From NCBI GenBank assembly GCA_018660835.1, contig JABJJN010000018.1, positions 124,001 through 188,000 of the forward strand: DNA of 64,000 nt, written 5' to 3'. The notes under the pieces were generated by a model. It saw only the letters and a list, made by a program, of their open reading frames with translations. It did not search any database and was not told the origin of the DNA. Positions 52,175-60,558 of this stretch are shown here, piece after piece. Each line of letters begins with the position of its first letter. The stretch's first letter is position 1. The DNA comes from Gemmatimonadota bacterium (GTDB taxonomy: Bacteria; Latescibacterota; UBA2968; UBA8231). The translations under genes and the position numbers were made by a program.

Positions 52175-52963
52175 TTAGCGCTTCAGGCTGTTGGCGTTGG
52201 CGAGCATCTCTTCTGACGTCTGGATCGCTTTGGCGTTGATCTCGTAGGCTCGCTGTGCCACGATCATGTTCACCATTTCATCTACGACTTCGACGTTGGA
52301 CAACTCCAGGAAGCCCTGGCTCAATTTGCCATACCCCTCGGTATCAGGCTGTCCACTCTGAGGGACACCTGAAGCCTCCGTCTCGAGAAACAGATTTCGA
52401 CCGATCGTCTTCAGACCGGCTGGATTCACGAAGCGAGCCAGCTCAAGTTGCCCCACCGTCTGCAACGCGGGGTCGCCGGGAATTTTCACCGACACCTCAC
52501 CATTGGAGGATATATTGATCGCCGTTGCGTCGGCAGGAATTGTCACTTGCGGTTCGATGGAGTAGCCATCGGAGGTGACGATTGTGCCTTCCGCTGATTT
52601 CTTCAATGCACCATCTCGCGTGTAGGAGACCGTGCCATCAGGGAGGGAGACCTGCAAAAAACCATCACCATCGATCGACACGTCTAGGGGATTGCTCGTG
52701 GAAATCACCGTGCCCTGCGAAAAAATGCGCTGCGTTGCGACGGGCCGGGTGCCGTAACCGATCTGCAATTCCACCGGGACCTGAGCCCCCTCGGCTTGCG
52801 TCGCACCTGCCAATCGCAATTGCTGATACAGCAGATCCTGGAATTCCAGCTTGCTCTTCTTGTAGCCAGTCGTATTCACATTCGCCAGGTTGTTGGCGAT
52901 GTTGTCGACATTCATCTGTTGGGCGATCATGCCCGTTGCTGCGGTATATAGGGCCCTGCTCAT
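52175..52963 (-). CDS. flgG: Distal rod protein FlgG
   Basis: Forms the distal rod. At 262 residues it has the expected length. The N-terminal ALYTAATGMIAQQMNVDNIANNLANVNTTGYKKS and LEFQDLLYQQLR (in parts) match FlgG closely, and the C-terminal ends with VEVVDEMVNMIVAQRAYEINAKAIQTSEEMLANANSLKR (in parts), the standard D0 helix. It lies 90 bases after flgF and five before flgA. Confidence 0.96.
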   Translation of the reverse strand: MSRALYTAATGMIAQQMNVDNIANNLANVNTTGYKKSKLEFQDLLYQQLRLAGATQAEGAQVPVELQIGYGTRPVATQRIFSQGTVISTSNPLDVSIDGDGFLQVSLPDGTVSYTRDGALKKSAEGTIVTSDGYSIEPQVTIPADATAINISSNGEVSVKIPGDPALQTVGQLELARFVNPAGLKTIGRNLFLETEASGVPQSGQPDTEGYGKLSQGFLELSNVEVVDEMVNMIVAQRAYEINAKAIQTSEEMLANANSLKR

Positions 52964-53053
52964 CGTCGTCTCCTGTTTCCTCTAATTCCTGTGCGTCTCA
53001 TCTCGGTGAGGTGTGAGCGCCTACTCACTCCCCTTGCTCTGCTGGACCCTTGG

Positions 53054-53845
53054 TTAGCGCACAACGCCGACGTCATTAACGGCTCGATCGAGAGTTGAAT
53101 CCTGGACCTGAATCGCACGTTGGTCGGCCTCGTATGAGCGGTAGACATCAATCATCTTTACCATCTCAAGGACCGGCTGGACATTGGCTTGCTCAAGAAA
53201 CCCCTGAGCCAGTTCAAATTGGTCTGCTGCCTGCTGCACCATCCCGGGTTGCGGGACGTAGAATCCGTTCTCGGACTTCGTTAGGACGGGCTGATAAGGT
53301 GTCTGCGCCTTATGTAGCGGATCGTATAGCTGCGGAAAGTCTGTGATCTGCAGCTGCCCGAGGATTGAATCAATCCCGAGCAATTCATCGCGACCCTTGA
53401 TAACACCTGAAGCGTCGATGATCGGTGCCTCGAATGTGGCTGGCACAGTGATGGTCTCGCCGTTGACATCCATTACCGGATGACCGAGTAGATTCACCAA
53501 CGTGCCCTGGTCATCTCGAGCAAAGGAACCATTGCGCGTGTACTGCACACCATCGGGCGTTTCAACGGCAAAAAAGCCCTGACCACTGATGGCCATATTG
53601 AACATGTTGCCCGTGCGCCGCAGTGAGCCCTGCTCAAAGTCGGTCCAGGTCCCCTCAAGGCGATTGATCCGCCAGTCGGGGTAGTCACCGGAGTTCTGTT
53701 TCTTGGCTTCACGGACCTCACGCAGAAACATGGAGTCCTTCTTGAAGCCAGGGACCTCGATGTTGGCGAGGTTGTTGGCGATCGCTTCGTGTCTCGAGGA
53801 CTTCGGCAACATTCCTGAGGCGGAGATGTAAATGCCTTCGATCAT
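53054..53845 (-). CDS. flgF: Proximal rod protein FlgF (FlgF/FlgG family)
   Basis: Rod protein of 263 residues and first gene of the leftward operon. N-terminal IEGIYISASGMLPKSSRHEAIANNLANIEVPGFKK (in parts) and GQGFFAVETPDGVQYTRNGSFARDDQG (in parts) are family hallmarks. The C-terminus has VLEMVKMIDVYRSYEADQRAIQ. It differs more from FlgG than typical enteric FlgF, but with FlgG next door the FlgF call is the natural one. A sigma-54 promoter lies about 90 bases upstream. Confidence 0.88.
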   Translation of the reverse strand: MIEGIYISASGMLPKSSRHEAIANNLANIEVPGFKKDSMFLREVREAKKQNSGDYPDWRINRLEGTWTDFEQGSLRRTGNMFNMAISGQGFFAVETPDGVQYTRNGSFARDDQGTLVNLLGHPVMDVNGETITVPATFEAPIIDASGVIKGRDELLGIDSILGQLQITDFPQLYDPLHKAQTPYQPVLTKSENGFYVPQPGMVQQAADQFELAQGFLEQANVQPVLEMVKMIDVYRSYEADQRAIQVQDSTLDRAVNDVGVVR

Positions 53846-53900
53846 TTCAACCCGGTCGTCGGCGACTTGATGGTCGCGGTTAGGTTCTTCTGTTTGAATT

Positions 53901-53918
53901 CGTGTGAATACTCACACG
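53901..53918. repeat. Palindrome CGTGTGA-ATAC-TCACACG in the flgF leader
   Basis: Perfect 7-base arms with a 4-base centre. It could be a hairpin in the flgF leader or an operator; the TGTGA/TCACA halves recall CRP/FNR sites, but the spacing of four is wrong for those. Confidence 0.45.
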
Positions 53919-53936
53919 TATCCCTGCCAGAGTTGA

Positions 53937-53951
53937 GCAAGGGGCATGCCA
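53937..53951 (-). promoter_or_regulatory. Sigma-54 promoter for the flgF hook/rod operon
   Basis: Minus strand TGGCAT, five bases (GCCCC), TTGC: one mismatch to TGGCAC-N5-TTGC, with the required 10 bases between GG and GC. About 90 bases before the flgF start. The spacer CCCC resembles that of the flagellin 5 promoter. Confidence 0.75.
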
Positions 53952-54215
53952 TGTCACAGGATTTTAGCTGTTGTCGTGTAAGCAGCTGTTTTTACACCTC
54001 TTGCACTTTCCTATCATTGACGGTCCCGGCTTGATCAGCGCCGCATCGGAAAGATCTTCTGCGTCAGGTGAGCCCGCTTTTCCGACCTGCACGATCTGTA
54101 TTTGGCCCCAGTTGTAGAGTCCGATAGTGGTTGCCGAGGACCTCGGGCGCCGATAGTTTGAGCCAAGGGATATACCCCGAGCCCGATCCCCAACCGTCTT
54201 ACCAGGAGTGATGCC

Positions 54216-55124
54216 GTGCGCTGGGTGCCCTTTACCTTCCTAAGTGTCTTGTCTGTAACAGCAGCCCAAACTGAGGCCGACCCGGTTCCTTTCAGTGAGG
54301 CTCCTGTCCCGCATCAATTGGTTCGTCGGGCTCATGGCCCCATCACAATCGACGGCATCCTCGACGAATTCGACTGGGCCGTCGCTCCGCAGATTAATCG
54401 TTTCCACCGTGTGACTGTGGGATCCGAGTTCGGCGATCTGGACCAGGCAACCCGAGCGCGCTTGCTCTGGGATGACGATGCTCTCTACGTCGCCTTTGCG
54501 AGCCGCGATACGGACATCTGGGCACTGTTCACCGAAGAAGACGATCCCATGTGGTCGGAAGAGGTTGTCGAGGTATTCATCGATCCCGATGGCGACGGGC
54601 TCAACTATCTCGAGTTGGAGGTAAATCCACTCAATGCTCGAGTGGACTTGCATATCCGGGCCCTGCAACCGACGTGGGATTCATCAATAGAATGGGACAT
54701 CGAAGGAGTACAGACGGCGGTTGGTATTGCCGGCACCGTCAACGACACATCCGACACAGACACGGGTTGGATCGTAGAAATGGCCATCCCGTGGGCAGCC
54801 TTCCTACCAGAAATCGTCGGTGGTGGACGCCCAGAGGTCGGTGACCGATGGAGACTCAATCTGTATCGAATTGAACGAGGCGCGGGGGCTCAGACCCATA
54901 GCCCGATGATTGATCTGTGGAAGCAGATGCAAGACGTGCGTCAAGAAATCGCGACAGCAGCAGACACAACGGCGCTTTCTGCCCGGTTCAACGAATTGCG
55001 TGAGCAGATGGTCCCCCTGAATGAGGTTTACGAACTGGCTTCCGACTATTCTGCCTGGAGTCCCACACTTCATCCAGGTTTTCATCGTCCGAGCCGCTTC
55101 GGCATCGTCGAATTCGGTCCCTGA
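54216..55124 (+). CDS. Exported CBM9-like carbohydrate-binding protein
   Basis: A 302-residue protein with a signal peptide (about 1-18). The body fits the family 9 carbohydrate-binding / DOMON-like fold used by many uncharacterised surface proteins: an opening ITIDGILDEFDWAVAPQI, ARLLWDDDALYVAFASRDTDI, VVEVFIDPDGDGLNYLELEVNP (in parts) and a late WRLNLYRIERG. No catalytic domain follows; the C-terminal ~70 residues are helical and then FHRPSRFGIVEF. Its stop overlaps the next ATG by one base (TGATG). Substrate unknown; a glycan or polymer is likely. Confidence 0.75.
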   Translation: MRWVPFTFLSVLSVTAAQTEADPVPFSEAPVPHQLVRRAHGPITIDGILDEFDWAVAPQINRFHRVTVGSEFGDLDQATRARLLWDDDALYVAFASRDTDIWALFTEEDDPMWSEEVVEVFIDPDGDGLNYLELEVNPLNARVDLHIRALQPTWDSSIEWDIEGVQTAVGIAGTVNDTSDTDTGWIVEMAIPWAAFLPEIVGGGRPEVGDRWRLNLYRIERGAGAQTHSPMIDLWKQMQDVRQEIATAADTTALSARFNELREQMVPLNEVYELASDYSAWSPTLHPGFHRPSRFGIVEFGP

Positions 55125-55765
55125 TGGCAACGGCGGCGTCTTGGGCGAGGCTATGCCTGATCGGTAACACGGCGATCATTGCCATGATATGGGTCGGTGA
55201 AGCCCAGTCTCAGTCGGGTGACGAGGGCCCGGAAGTCGCTCTCGACGGGTTTTTCGTGGATCGATACGAGTATCCGAATCGCCCCGGCCAGCCGCCACGG
55301 GTGGATGTCTCCTTCGGTGAGGCCGCGCAGCTGTGCTCTGAACGTGGCAAACGCCTGTGCACCGAACGGGAGTGGGAGACCGCCTGTCGTGGGTCCGCAG
55401 ATGTGACCTATGGCTATGGACCGACCTTCTTGCCCAACAGGTGCAACACACCGCAACCAGATGAACACGGAGGCTGGGACCGAACATCAGGCACGCAAAA
55501 GTCGGGAACCTTTCCAGATTGTGGCCCGGTAGGTGGTGCCATCGACATGATTGGCAATGTCTGGGAGTGGACGGATGGGTGGTATGATCAGCGGCGAGAA
55601 TGGCGGGTGATTCGAGGTGGCTCGTGGTTCCACAATCTCAATTACGCCAGTGCCGATGGGCGCTATGGGCGAGCCCTGGTCGCCGATTTCCGTCTTGATC
55701 TGGTGGGCTTCCGCTGTTGTCGAGACGCTGCAACAACTGCGACCCCAGCCCCGTCAAGCCGTTGA
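55124..55765 (+). CDS. Exported formylglycine-generating-enzyme (SUMF1) fold protein
   Basis: A 213-residue protein with a signal-like N-terminus (about 1-28). The FGE-sulfatase fold is clear: GFFVDRYEYPNRPGQPP, VSFGEAAQLCSERGKRLCTEREWETACRG (in parts), IGNVWEWTDGWYDQ, RVIRGGSWF and a final RLDLVGFRCCRD. It is shorter than true formylglycine-generating enzymes and lacks the Cys pair with its usual spacing, so sulfatase activation is unlikely. A lectin-like or other binding role, as in many SUMF1 relatives, is more plausible. It is coupled to the CBM9-like gene. Confidence 0.78.
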   Translation: MATAASWARLCLIGNTAIIAMIWVGEAQSQSGDEGPEVALDGFFVDRYEYPNRPGQPPRVDVSFGEAAQLCSERGKRLCTEREWETACRGSADVTYGYGPTFLPNRCNTPQPDEHGGWDRTSGTQKSGTFPDCGPVGGAIDMIGNVWEWTDGWYDQRREWRVIRGGSWFHNLNYASADGRYGRALVADFRLDLVGFRCCRDAATTATPAPSSR

Positions 55766-55880
55766 AGCCCGGTCTTGTCGAGCCGATGGGACGAGCCGAT
55801 ACGACACAAAATGTCTTTCACTCAAGCTCTGGTTCGCCATTTGCATTGATCGGGCTGACGTCCAGACACGGCATGCACAA

Positions 55881-55963
55881 GCATCTGCACTAATGGGGAT
55901 CATATGATTGTGACACAATCATTTACACGCTGTCACATACGCATCTACATCATTGATCATATG
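55881..55963 (+). repeat. Imperfect direct repeat and palindrome upstream of the MotE-like gene
   Basis: GCATCTGCAC...GATCATATG (55881-55906) recurs as GCATCTACAT...GATCATATG (55941-55963), period about 57-60. Between the copies lies a perfect 9+1+9 palindrome, ATGATTGTG-A-CACAATCAT (55904-55922), sharing its first bases with the end of repeat 1. This looks like a regulator-binding region of an AT-richer promoter. Confidence 0.6.
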
Positions 55964-56052
55964 CTTTCTGAATTCGTTCACAGGGAAGAGACTTCCCCTC
56001 TTGCACGTTGCTCGGAGACGGTAGGCTGGATAGCAACTCCCCAGCTGGAGCC

Positions 56053-56667
56053 ATGAGTATCAAATCCTTCATTGCCATCGCGCTGGCCATGTGCGGATCC
56101 TTCACGACGATCCTCGCCGTAGTCGGTTACGTTGCACAACCCACGACGGCGCCACGCAAGCGAAATCCCCCGGCAATATCTGAACCCGCCCTTGCCCAGG
56201 AGCGTGCGTTGTCACCGGCCTCGACACGATCTTCCCGACAATTTACAGATCAGCAGGAGGCAGAGAGAGTCCTCCGTGATGTTCCGACACAGGGTCCACC
56301 TCAACCATTGCCAGATCTCGTTCCCATAGATCTGGTTCCGGCAGATCTGGCACAGCAGATCGAGAGCGGCCTGACACATGAGCAAGTTCAGCGTATGGCG
56401 AGGGAAGCATCTGCTCGACTGGAGGGTGTAGAGAGCTCCCTCGGGCAGCAGATCGTCGCACTCAAGAAGAGCCGAGACGCGATGCTCGATCAACTTTCCG
56501 ATGAACTCAAGATGCAGACTCCCTCGGCCGCTGCCACCTTGCTGCTGAGCCTGGACGACGAATTGGCTGCACTCTCCCTCAAACGCCTACCGACTGTGAA
56601 ACGGCGTCTCATTCTCGAGCAGATTCCTGGCAGGCGTCGCAATAGATTAAATAAACTATTGCAGTAG
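56053..56667 (+). CDS. MotE-like single-span membrane protein
   Basis: I start at the ATG at 56053 after CTGGAG, giving 204 residues. An N-terminal transmembrane segment (about 4-28, FIAIALAMCGSFTTILAVVGYV) is followed by a proline-rich linker, a coiled coil (roughly 105-155) and a C-terminal helix set: LKMQTPSAAATLLLSLDDELAALSLKRLP (in parts), then ILEQIPGRRRNRLNKLL. That pattern (M-x-P-x-x-A-A-x-L/I-L-x-x-L-D-D-E-x-A) is the MgtE-N/MotE motif found in the chaperone for the motor protein MotC and in FliG-like helices. No motA/motB is nearby. Assignment is tentative. Confidence 0.5.
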   Translation: MSIKSFIAIALAMCGSFTTILAVVGYVAQPTTAPRKRNPPAISEPALAQERALSPASTRSSRQFTDQQEAERVLRDVPTQGPPQPLPDLVPIDLVPADLAQQIESGLTHEQVQRMAREASARLEGVESSLGQQIVALKKSRDAMLDQLSDELKMQTPSAAATLLLSLDDELAALSLKRLPTVKRRLILEQIPGRRRNRLNKLLQ

Positions 56668-56699
56668 AGCTACTTACAACCATACACCTGAGCAACTAC

Positions 56700-57656
56700 A
56701 TGACCAATTCTCCTATATCCACCCCAGGCGGTACGGGCCCACGCACAGCACAGTGCGTCGTTCCCATTCTGGGGATGCATCGAAGTGGTACTTCCATGTT
56801 CACGCGCGCCCTGCAGCTTGTCGGCCTGGACTTAGGCGAACCCTTGCTGGGTCCTCAGCCAGATAACCCTAAAGGCTTCTGGGAGAATGAGTTCTTCCTG
56901 GGTGCAGACCTACAGATCCTGCGCGCAATCCAACGCCACGACAGCGGTTACGGTCGGCGAGATGACCTTCTACAGATTCCGGGAATCTCATCACTGATAG
57001 AGCGGACCGATCAGAACCTGCAAGCCATCAATGACTACATCCAGTCGCAGTTTGCGCAGACCCCCGTGTGGGGATGGAAAGATCCGCGCACGGTGCTCCT
57101 GTTCCCCTTCTGGCTGTCAACGCTGGTTGAACTGGGAATTCGCTGTATTCGCCCCATGATCATTACTCGTGATCCTTCGAGCTGCGTGCGCTCGTTGGTG
57201 GCCAGACCAGACCTCGACCCACTGGCCCAGGCTTTAGGGATGGACAAGCACTCCCTCGCCCTGGAGATGTGGGTCGCCTACAGTCATATCCTATTGGATA
57301 TCGCCATAGAGACAGATGCGTATATTAGTTTGCAAGAATGGTTTATGGACACAACCTCAGCACGATCAGAGATCGAGCGAGCAGCCGATGTCTGTGGTGC
57401 GCCGAATCTTGAGGCCGGTCTTGATGACGCCGTAGAGTGGTTGGACCCCGGATCGGTGCACCATCGTGAACCCGACGCGCTGACCGGACCTTTGGGCGAG
57501 GAGGCCCTGGACCTCTACGGCAGCTTGTTGTCGCGTGCTCGCCGGCAACGAGCAGCCTGGCGAGGCCGCTTCGAGCCGACTCAGTTGCTCTCCAGCCCTG
57601 AATTCTCCGCCGATGAACTGACTTGGACAGCGCGCCCTGCAGCGACGTCGTCGTAG
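56700..57656 (+). CDS. Sulfotransferase-family protein
   Basis: A 318-residue soluble protein of the PAPS-dependent sulfotransferase fold. The 5'-phosphosulfate loop reads ILGMHRSGTSMFTRAL (residues 23-38), and the 3'-phosphate segment is ITRDPSSCVRSLVARP around 159-174. WGWKDPRTVLLFPFW in between is typical of bacterial glycan sulfotransferases of this type. It follows the MotE-like gene by 33 bases and runs tail to tail with a GT4 gene, overlapping it by 76 bases. A glycan or lipid substrate is likely. Confidence 0.8.
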   Translation: MTNSPISTPGGTGPRTAQCVVPILGMHRSGTSMFTRALQLVGLDLGEPLLGPQPDNPKGFWENEFFLGADLQILRAIQRHDSGYGRRDDLLQIPGISSLIERTDQNLQAINDYIQSQFAQTPVWGWKDPRTVLLFPFWLSTLVELGIRCIRPMIITRDPSSCVRSLVARPDLDPLAQALGMDKHSLALEMWVAYSHILLDIAIETDAYISLQEWFMDTTSARSEIERAADVCGAPNLEAGLDDAVEWLDPGSVHHREPDALTGPLGEEALDLYGSLLSRARRQRAAWRGRFEPTQLLSSPEFSADELTWTARPAATSS

Positions 57657-58792
57657 ATTTTCTCGAGCTTGTGGCACTGCTGGATGGCGTCATAGTGCGC
57701 CTCCACATGCTGCCGTCCCGCCTGACCCAGTCCTGCCCATCTTTCCGGCTCGCGAAGCAGCGACTCGATGTGCTGGGCGAGACCGCCAATATCTCGCTCT
57801 TGGGCCAGCAAGCCGGTCTCGCCGTGTACCACATATTCCGGGATGTCAGCATGGTTGGTGGCCACAATCGGCAATCCCGTTGCCTGTGCGTCAAGGAGAA
57901 TCACGGGGGCACCGCCCTCACTGTCACCGTCCTGGGCAATCCGGCTGGGCTGAAGCAGTAGATGACTCTCCCCCAGGATCCTGATCACTTCTGAATACGG
58001 CAACATCCCTGGCATGGTGACTCTCCCCACCAACCCAGCTGCCTCAATAGCCGCCTCTACCCGAGGCCGCTCAGGTCCTTCTCCGATCAGCACGATTCTC
58101 ACAGCCTGCGCCCTTGTTCCCAGAGCCTGTAGAGCTTGTCCGATCGCCAGCAGACCATCGTCGAAACCCTTTTTCTCTCTGAAGGAGCCACACATCAAGA
58201 TCTGTGGCGTCAACGTCGGCTGCCGGGGCGCGAAGTCGATGCGCGCTGTTGCAACGCCCAGATGATGGACGAGGAGTCGTTCCGCAGGACAACCGATCTT
58301 CAGCAGTTGGCGTCCCATGGCTGATCCTTCGACAAGAAAGAGCGCTCCCCGGGCGAAAAGCTCGTCGTAGCGGCGGCGCCATTCTGGCTGGCGAGCGAAA
58401 GAGGTCGCGTCAGCGCCGTAAAAGGTCGTGATCAGGGGAAGCCCCGTCTGTCGCTGTGCTCGCAGACAACGACACCCCTGGTAGCCGAAATGAGCGTGAA
58501 TCAGGTCCACGCCGTCGCGACGCATGAGGCGACCATAGAACGAATACTCCCCAGACCAGCGGCGGAGCACACGGTTCGCCACCCGGCGAGGCCAGGACCA
58601 TTGCCCGGCATCCTCCAACACCTCTACAGGAAATTGCGCCTGATTTGCCGCTTCCTGGGTATAGACGATCGGCCGCCACCGCCTCAGAGGTGCGATCTGC
58701 TGGTGGATCCAGGCTCCAGTCTCGGTAAGAAATGGCGTCGCACAATGGGCGACGACACCAGCCCTGGGTGACCCCACCGAATCCTGACTCAT
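57581..58792 (-). CDS. GT4 family glycosyltransferase
   Basis: A 403-residue GT-B enzyme. N-terminal acceptor domain: FLTETGAWIHQQIAPL, DLIHAHFGYQGCRCL. C-terminal donor domain: ILMCGSFREKKGFDDGL, VRIVLIGEGPERPRVEAAI and the acidic nucleotide-sugar motif EGGAPVILLDAQATGLPIVATNHADIPEYV (in parts). Closest in look to colanic-acid/exopolysaccharide WcaL-like transferases. Its last 76 bases overlap the sulfotransferase gene in antiparallel orientation; both frames look real, so one C-terminus may be a non-essential extension. Confidence 0.87.
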   Translation of the reverse strand: MSQDSVGSPRAGVVAHCATPFLTETGAWIHQQIAPLRRWRPIVYTQEAANQAQFPVEVLEDAGQWSWPRRVANRVLRRWSGEYSFYGRLMRRDGVDLIHAHFGYQGCRCLRAQRQTGLPLITTFYGADATSFARQPEWRRRYDELFARGALFLVEGSAMGRQLLKIGCPAERLLVHHLGVATARIDFAPRQPTLTPQILMCGSFREKKGFDDGLLAIGQALQALGTRAQAVRIVLIGEGPERPRVEAAIEAAGLVGRVTMPGMLPYSEVIRILGESHLLLQPSRIAQDGDSEGGAPVILLDAQATGLPIVATNHADIPEYVVHGETGLLAQERDIGGLAQHIESLLREPERWAGLGQAGRQHVEAHYDAIQQCHKLEKIYDDVAAGRAVQVSSSAENSGLESN

Positions 58793-58884
58793 CGCTCCCC
58801 TTCATCTGATTGACCTGCGCGCAATGGCTGCGGTATGCTATAGCCTGTCATCAACTCATGCCCAACAATGGAATCCACCCTTCG

Positions 58885-59358
58885 ATGCCCATCCGGCCAT
58901 TCCGACCCGAAGACCTCGAGAAGCTCAAACAGATCACAGCCATCTGCTTTGACGGCGTCTCCATAGACCGCAACATCGAAGCTGCCTTCGGTCAGATCAA
59001 CGGCCGAGACTGGAAATTTCGCAAGTTGCGACACATAGATGCCGATGTCGCCGGTGACCATGCCAACGGGGTCTTTGTCTTCGAAACAGACGCCGGTGAC
59101 GTGGTCGGCTACATTACGACTCGCCTCGACCACGAGTCCGGCATCGGTTGGATTCCCAATATTGCCGTGCATCCCGCCCACCAGGGCTCTGGAACCGGCA
59201 GGCAACTCATGGAACACGCCATCGAATTTATGCGCACCGAGGGTATGCAAGCCGCAAAAATCGAGACACTGAAACAGAATGACGTGGGATCGAATTTCTA
59301 TCCTTCTGTTGGTTTTGAAGAGGTGGGCCTGCAGATCCATTATCTCATGCGCCTCTAA
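58885..59358 (+). CDS. GNAT family N-acetyltransferase
   Basis: A 157-residue acetyl-CoA-dependent acyltransferase if started at the ATG at 58885 (MPIRPFRPEDLEKLKQI), which fits the family's usual first strand. An ATG at 58858 is an alternative; the frame is open to a TTG at 58810. The coenzyme-binding segment is IAVHPAHQGSGTGRQLMEHAI, followed by KIETLKQNDVGSNFYPSVGFEEVG (in parts), the standard end. The substrate cannot be told. Confidence 0.88.
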   Translation: MPIRPFRPEDLEKLKQITAICFDGVSIDRNIEAAFGQINGRDWKFRKLRHIDADVAGDHANGVFVFETDAGDVVGYITTRLDHESGIGWIPNIAVHPAHQGSGTGRQLMEHAIEFMRTEGMQAAKIETLKQNDVGSNFYPSVGFEEVGLQIHYLMRL

Positions 59359-59400
59359 CTTCATGATTCATCACCTGCAACCGCCATCACCAGGAATGTC

Positions 59401-60090
59401 ATGTCTGACCGTTTGAAAGAATTGGCCGCCACGAAAGCTGCTTCGTACGTGCAAGATGGAATGGTGGTCGGTCTCGGGACAGGATCTACTGCCGACTTCG
59501 CTATCCGCGCCCTGGGCGCCCGCGCTGAGGAAGAAGGGCTCGAAGTTCAGTGCGTGCCGACCTCCGACGCCTCTGCACGCCTCGGTGAAAGCCTGGGGTT
59601 GGACATACAGAGTCTCGAAGATCAACCCGTTATCGATCTGACGATTGACGGTGCTGATGAGGTCGATCCGCAGATGGATCTGGTGAAGGGGCTCGGCGGT
59701 GCCCTCCTACGCGAAAAAATCGTTGCAGCTGCCAGTACCCGTGAAGTCATCATCGTTGATCCGAGTAAGGTCGTCGATCGACTTGGAACCCGTTCACCTC
59801 TGCCTGTAGAAGTTGTGCCCTTTGCGTGGTCTTTGGCTCAGATGCGTCTGATGGAGCTGTCGCGACTCGCTGACCTGCGTCAGGGCTCGACGGGAGAAAC
59901 CTTCGTCACGGACAATGGCAACTTCATCATTGACTGCCATTTTGATGAGGCAGGCATCGTGAATGCCAAAGAGCTTGAACTCGCGGTCAATGCCATACCC
60001 GGTGTCGTGGAGAATGGCCTCTTTGTCGAGCTGGCGGACATCATCATCATCGGCCAGGACGACAATCAGGTCCGCGTCATCGAGCGTTAG
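59401..60090 (+). CDS. rpiA: Ribose-5-phosphate isomerase A
   Basis: Interconverts ribose 5-phosphate and ribulose 5-phosphate. The 229-residue length is normal. Hallmarks: VVGLGTGSTADFAIRAL (22-38), the active-site DLTIDGADEVDPQMDLVKGLGGALLREKI (in parts), IIVDPSKVVDRLGTRSPLPVEVVPF (in parts) and TDNGNFIIDCHF. It starts 42 bases after the GNAT gene in the same direction. Confidence 0.97.
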   Translation: MSDRLKELAATKAASYVQDGMVVGLGTGSTADFAIRALGARAEEEGLEVQCVPTSDASARLGESLGLDIQSLEDQPVIDLTIDGADEVDPQMDLVKGLGGALLREKIVAAASTREVIIVDPSKVVDRLGTRSPLPVEVVPFAWSLAQMRLMELSRLADLRQGSTGETFVTDNGNFIIDCHFDEAGIVNAKELELAVNAIPGVVENGLFVELADIIIIGQDDNQVRVIER

Positions 60091-60132
60091 GCACATCCGT
60101 CCACTGCGGCTCGGTGTTGTCGACTTTGCCAG

Positions 60133-60558
60133 TCACGGTCTTGGGCTGACACCTATGCCGTGCACATACACCAGTTCGCCACCAAGATTGCTTGTATAGA
60201 CAAGTAGCCCGACGCCCACCACGGACAGGGCGATCCAATATGCGAGCCACCTAGGCGGCCGGCCAAGGGCGATGGGCAAGCGACCTAGTGACACAACGCC
60301 GAAGACGAGCAAACAGAGGGTTGCCATGTCTTCATGGTGCTGCACAAGTGCCGCGGTCTCCCCCTCTTGGCGATAGTCGGCGGCTGCTGCATCTCCGGTA
60401 ACCACCGCGATCAGGGCGCTGAGCGTTCCTCCGACAAGCAGTCGCCACGCCACCGGATGCCAGGAGGGGCGCCGCATGAAGAGAGCCACCATATCAACCA
60501 AAACAGCGACAGCGAGCAAGGCGATGGGAAAATGGACGACAGCCGGATGCCAGGGCAT
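60133..60558 (-). CDS. DUF2231-like small membrane protein
   Basis: A 141-residue protein with four hydrophobic segments (about 8-30, 38-58, 80-97 and 107-125). It begins MPWHPAVVHFPIALL, the motif that defines DUF2231 membrane proteins (HPxxVHFPIAL), and has AALVQHHEDMATL between helices 2 and 3, with histidines that could bind haem or metal. Function unknown. Convergent with rpiA and divergent from the amidohydrolase gene. Confidence 0.8.
   Translation of the reverse strand: MPWHPAVVHFPIALLAVAVLVDMVALFMRRPSWHPVAWRLLVGGTLSALIAVVTGDAAAADYRQEGETAALVQHHEDMATLCLLVFGVVSLGRLPIALGRPPRWLAYWIALSVVGVGLLVYTSNLGGELVYVHGIGVSPRP

Larger units (their letters stand above)
53846..54215. other. Promoter region between flgF and the CBM9-like gene
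   Basis: 370 bases without a gene, between divergent transcripts. Towards flgF it holds a sigma-54 promoter (53937-53951), a palindrome in the leader (53901-53918) and an inverted repeat GTGTAA-N10-TTACAC at 53976-53997. Towards the CBM9-like gene, two CCGATAG boxes (about 54121-54127 and 54150-54156) are seen, but without matching -35 elements. Confidence 0.65.

Noticed and set aside
54121..54156. Two CCGATAG boxes before the CBM9-like gene as sigma-28 promoters
   Set aside because: Neither has TAAA-like sequence 15-16 bases upstream and the gene is not obviously flagellar.
55124..55765. Active formylglycine-generating enzyme for a sulfatase
   Set aside because: It is short, lacks the normal catalytic cysteine arrangement and no sulfatase gene is near.
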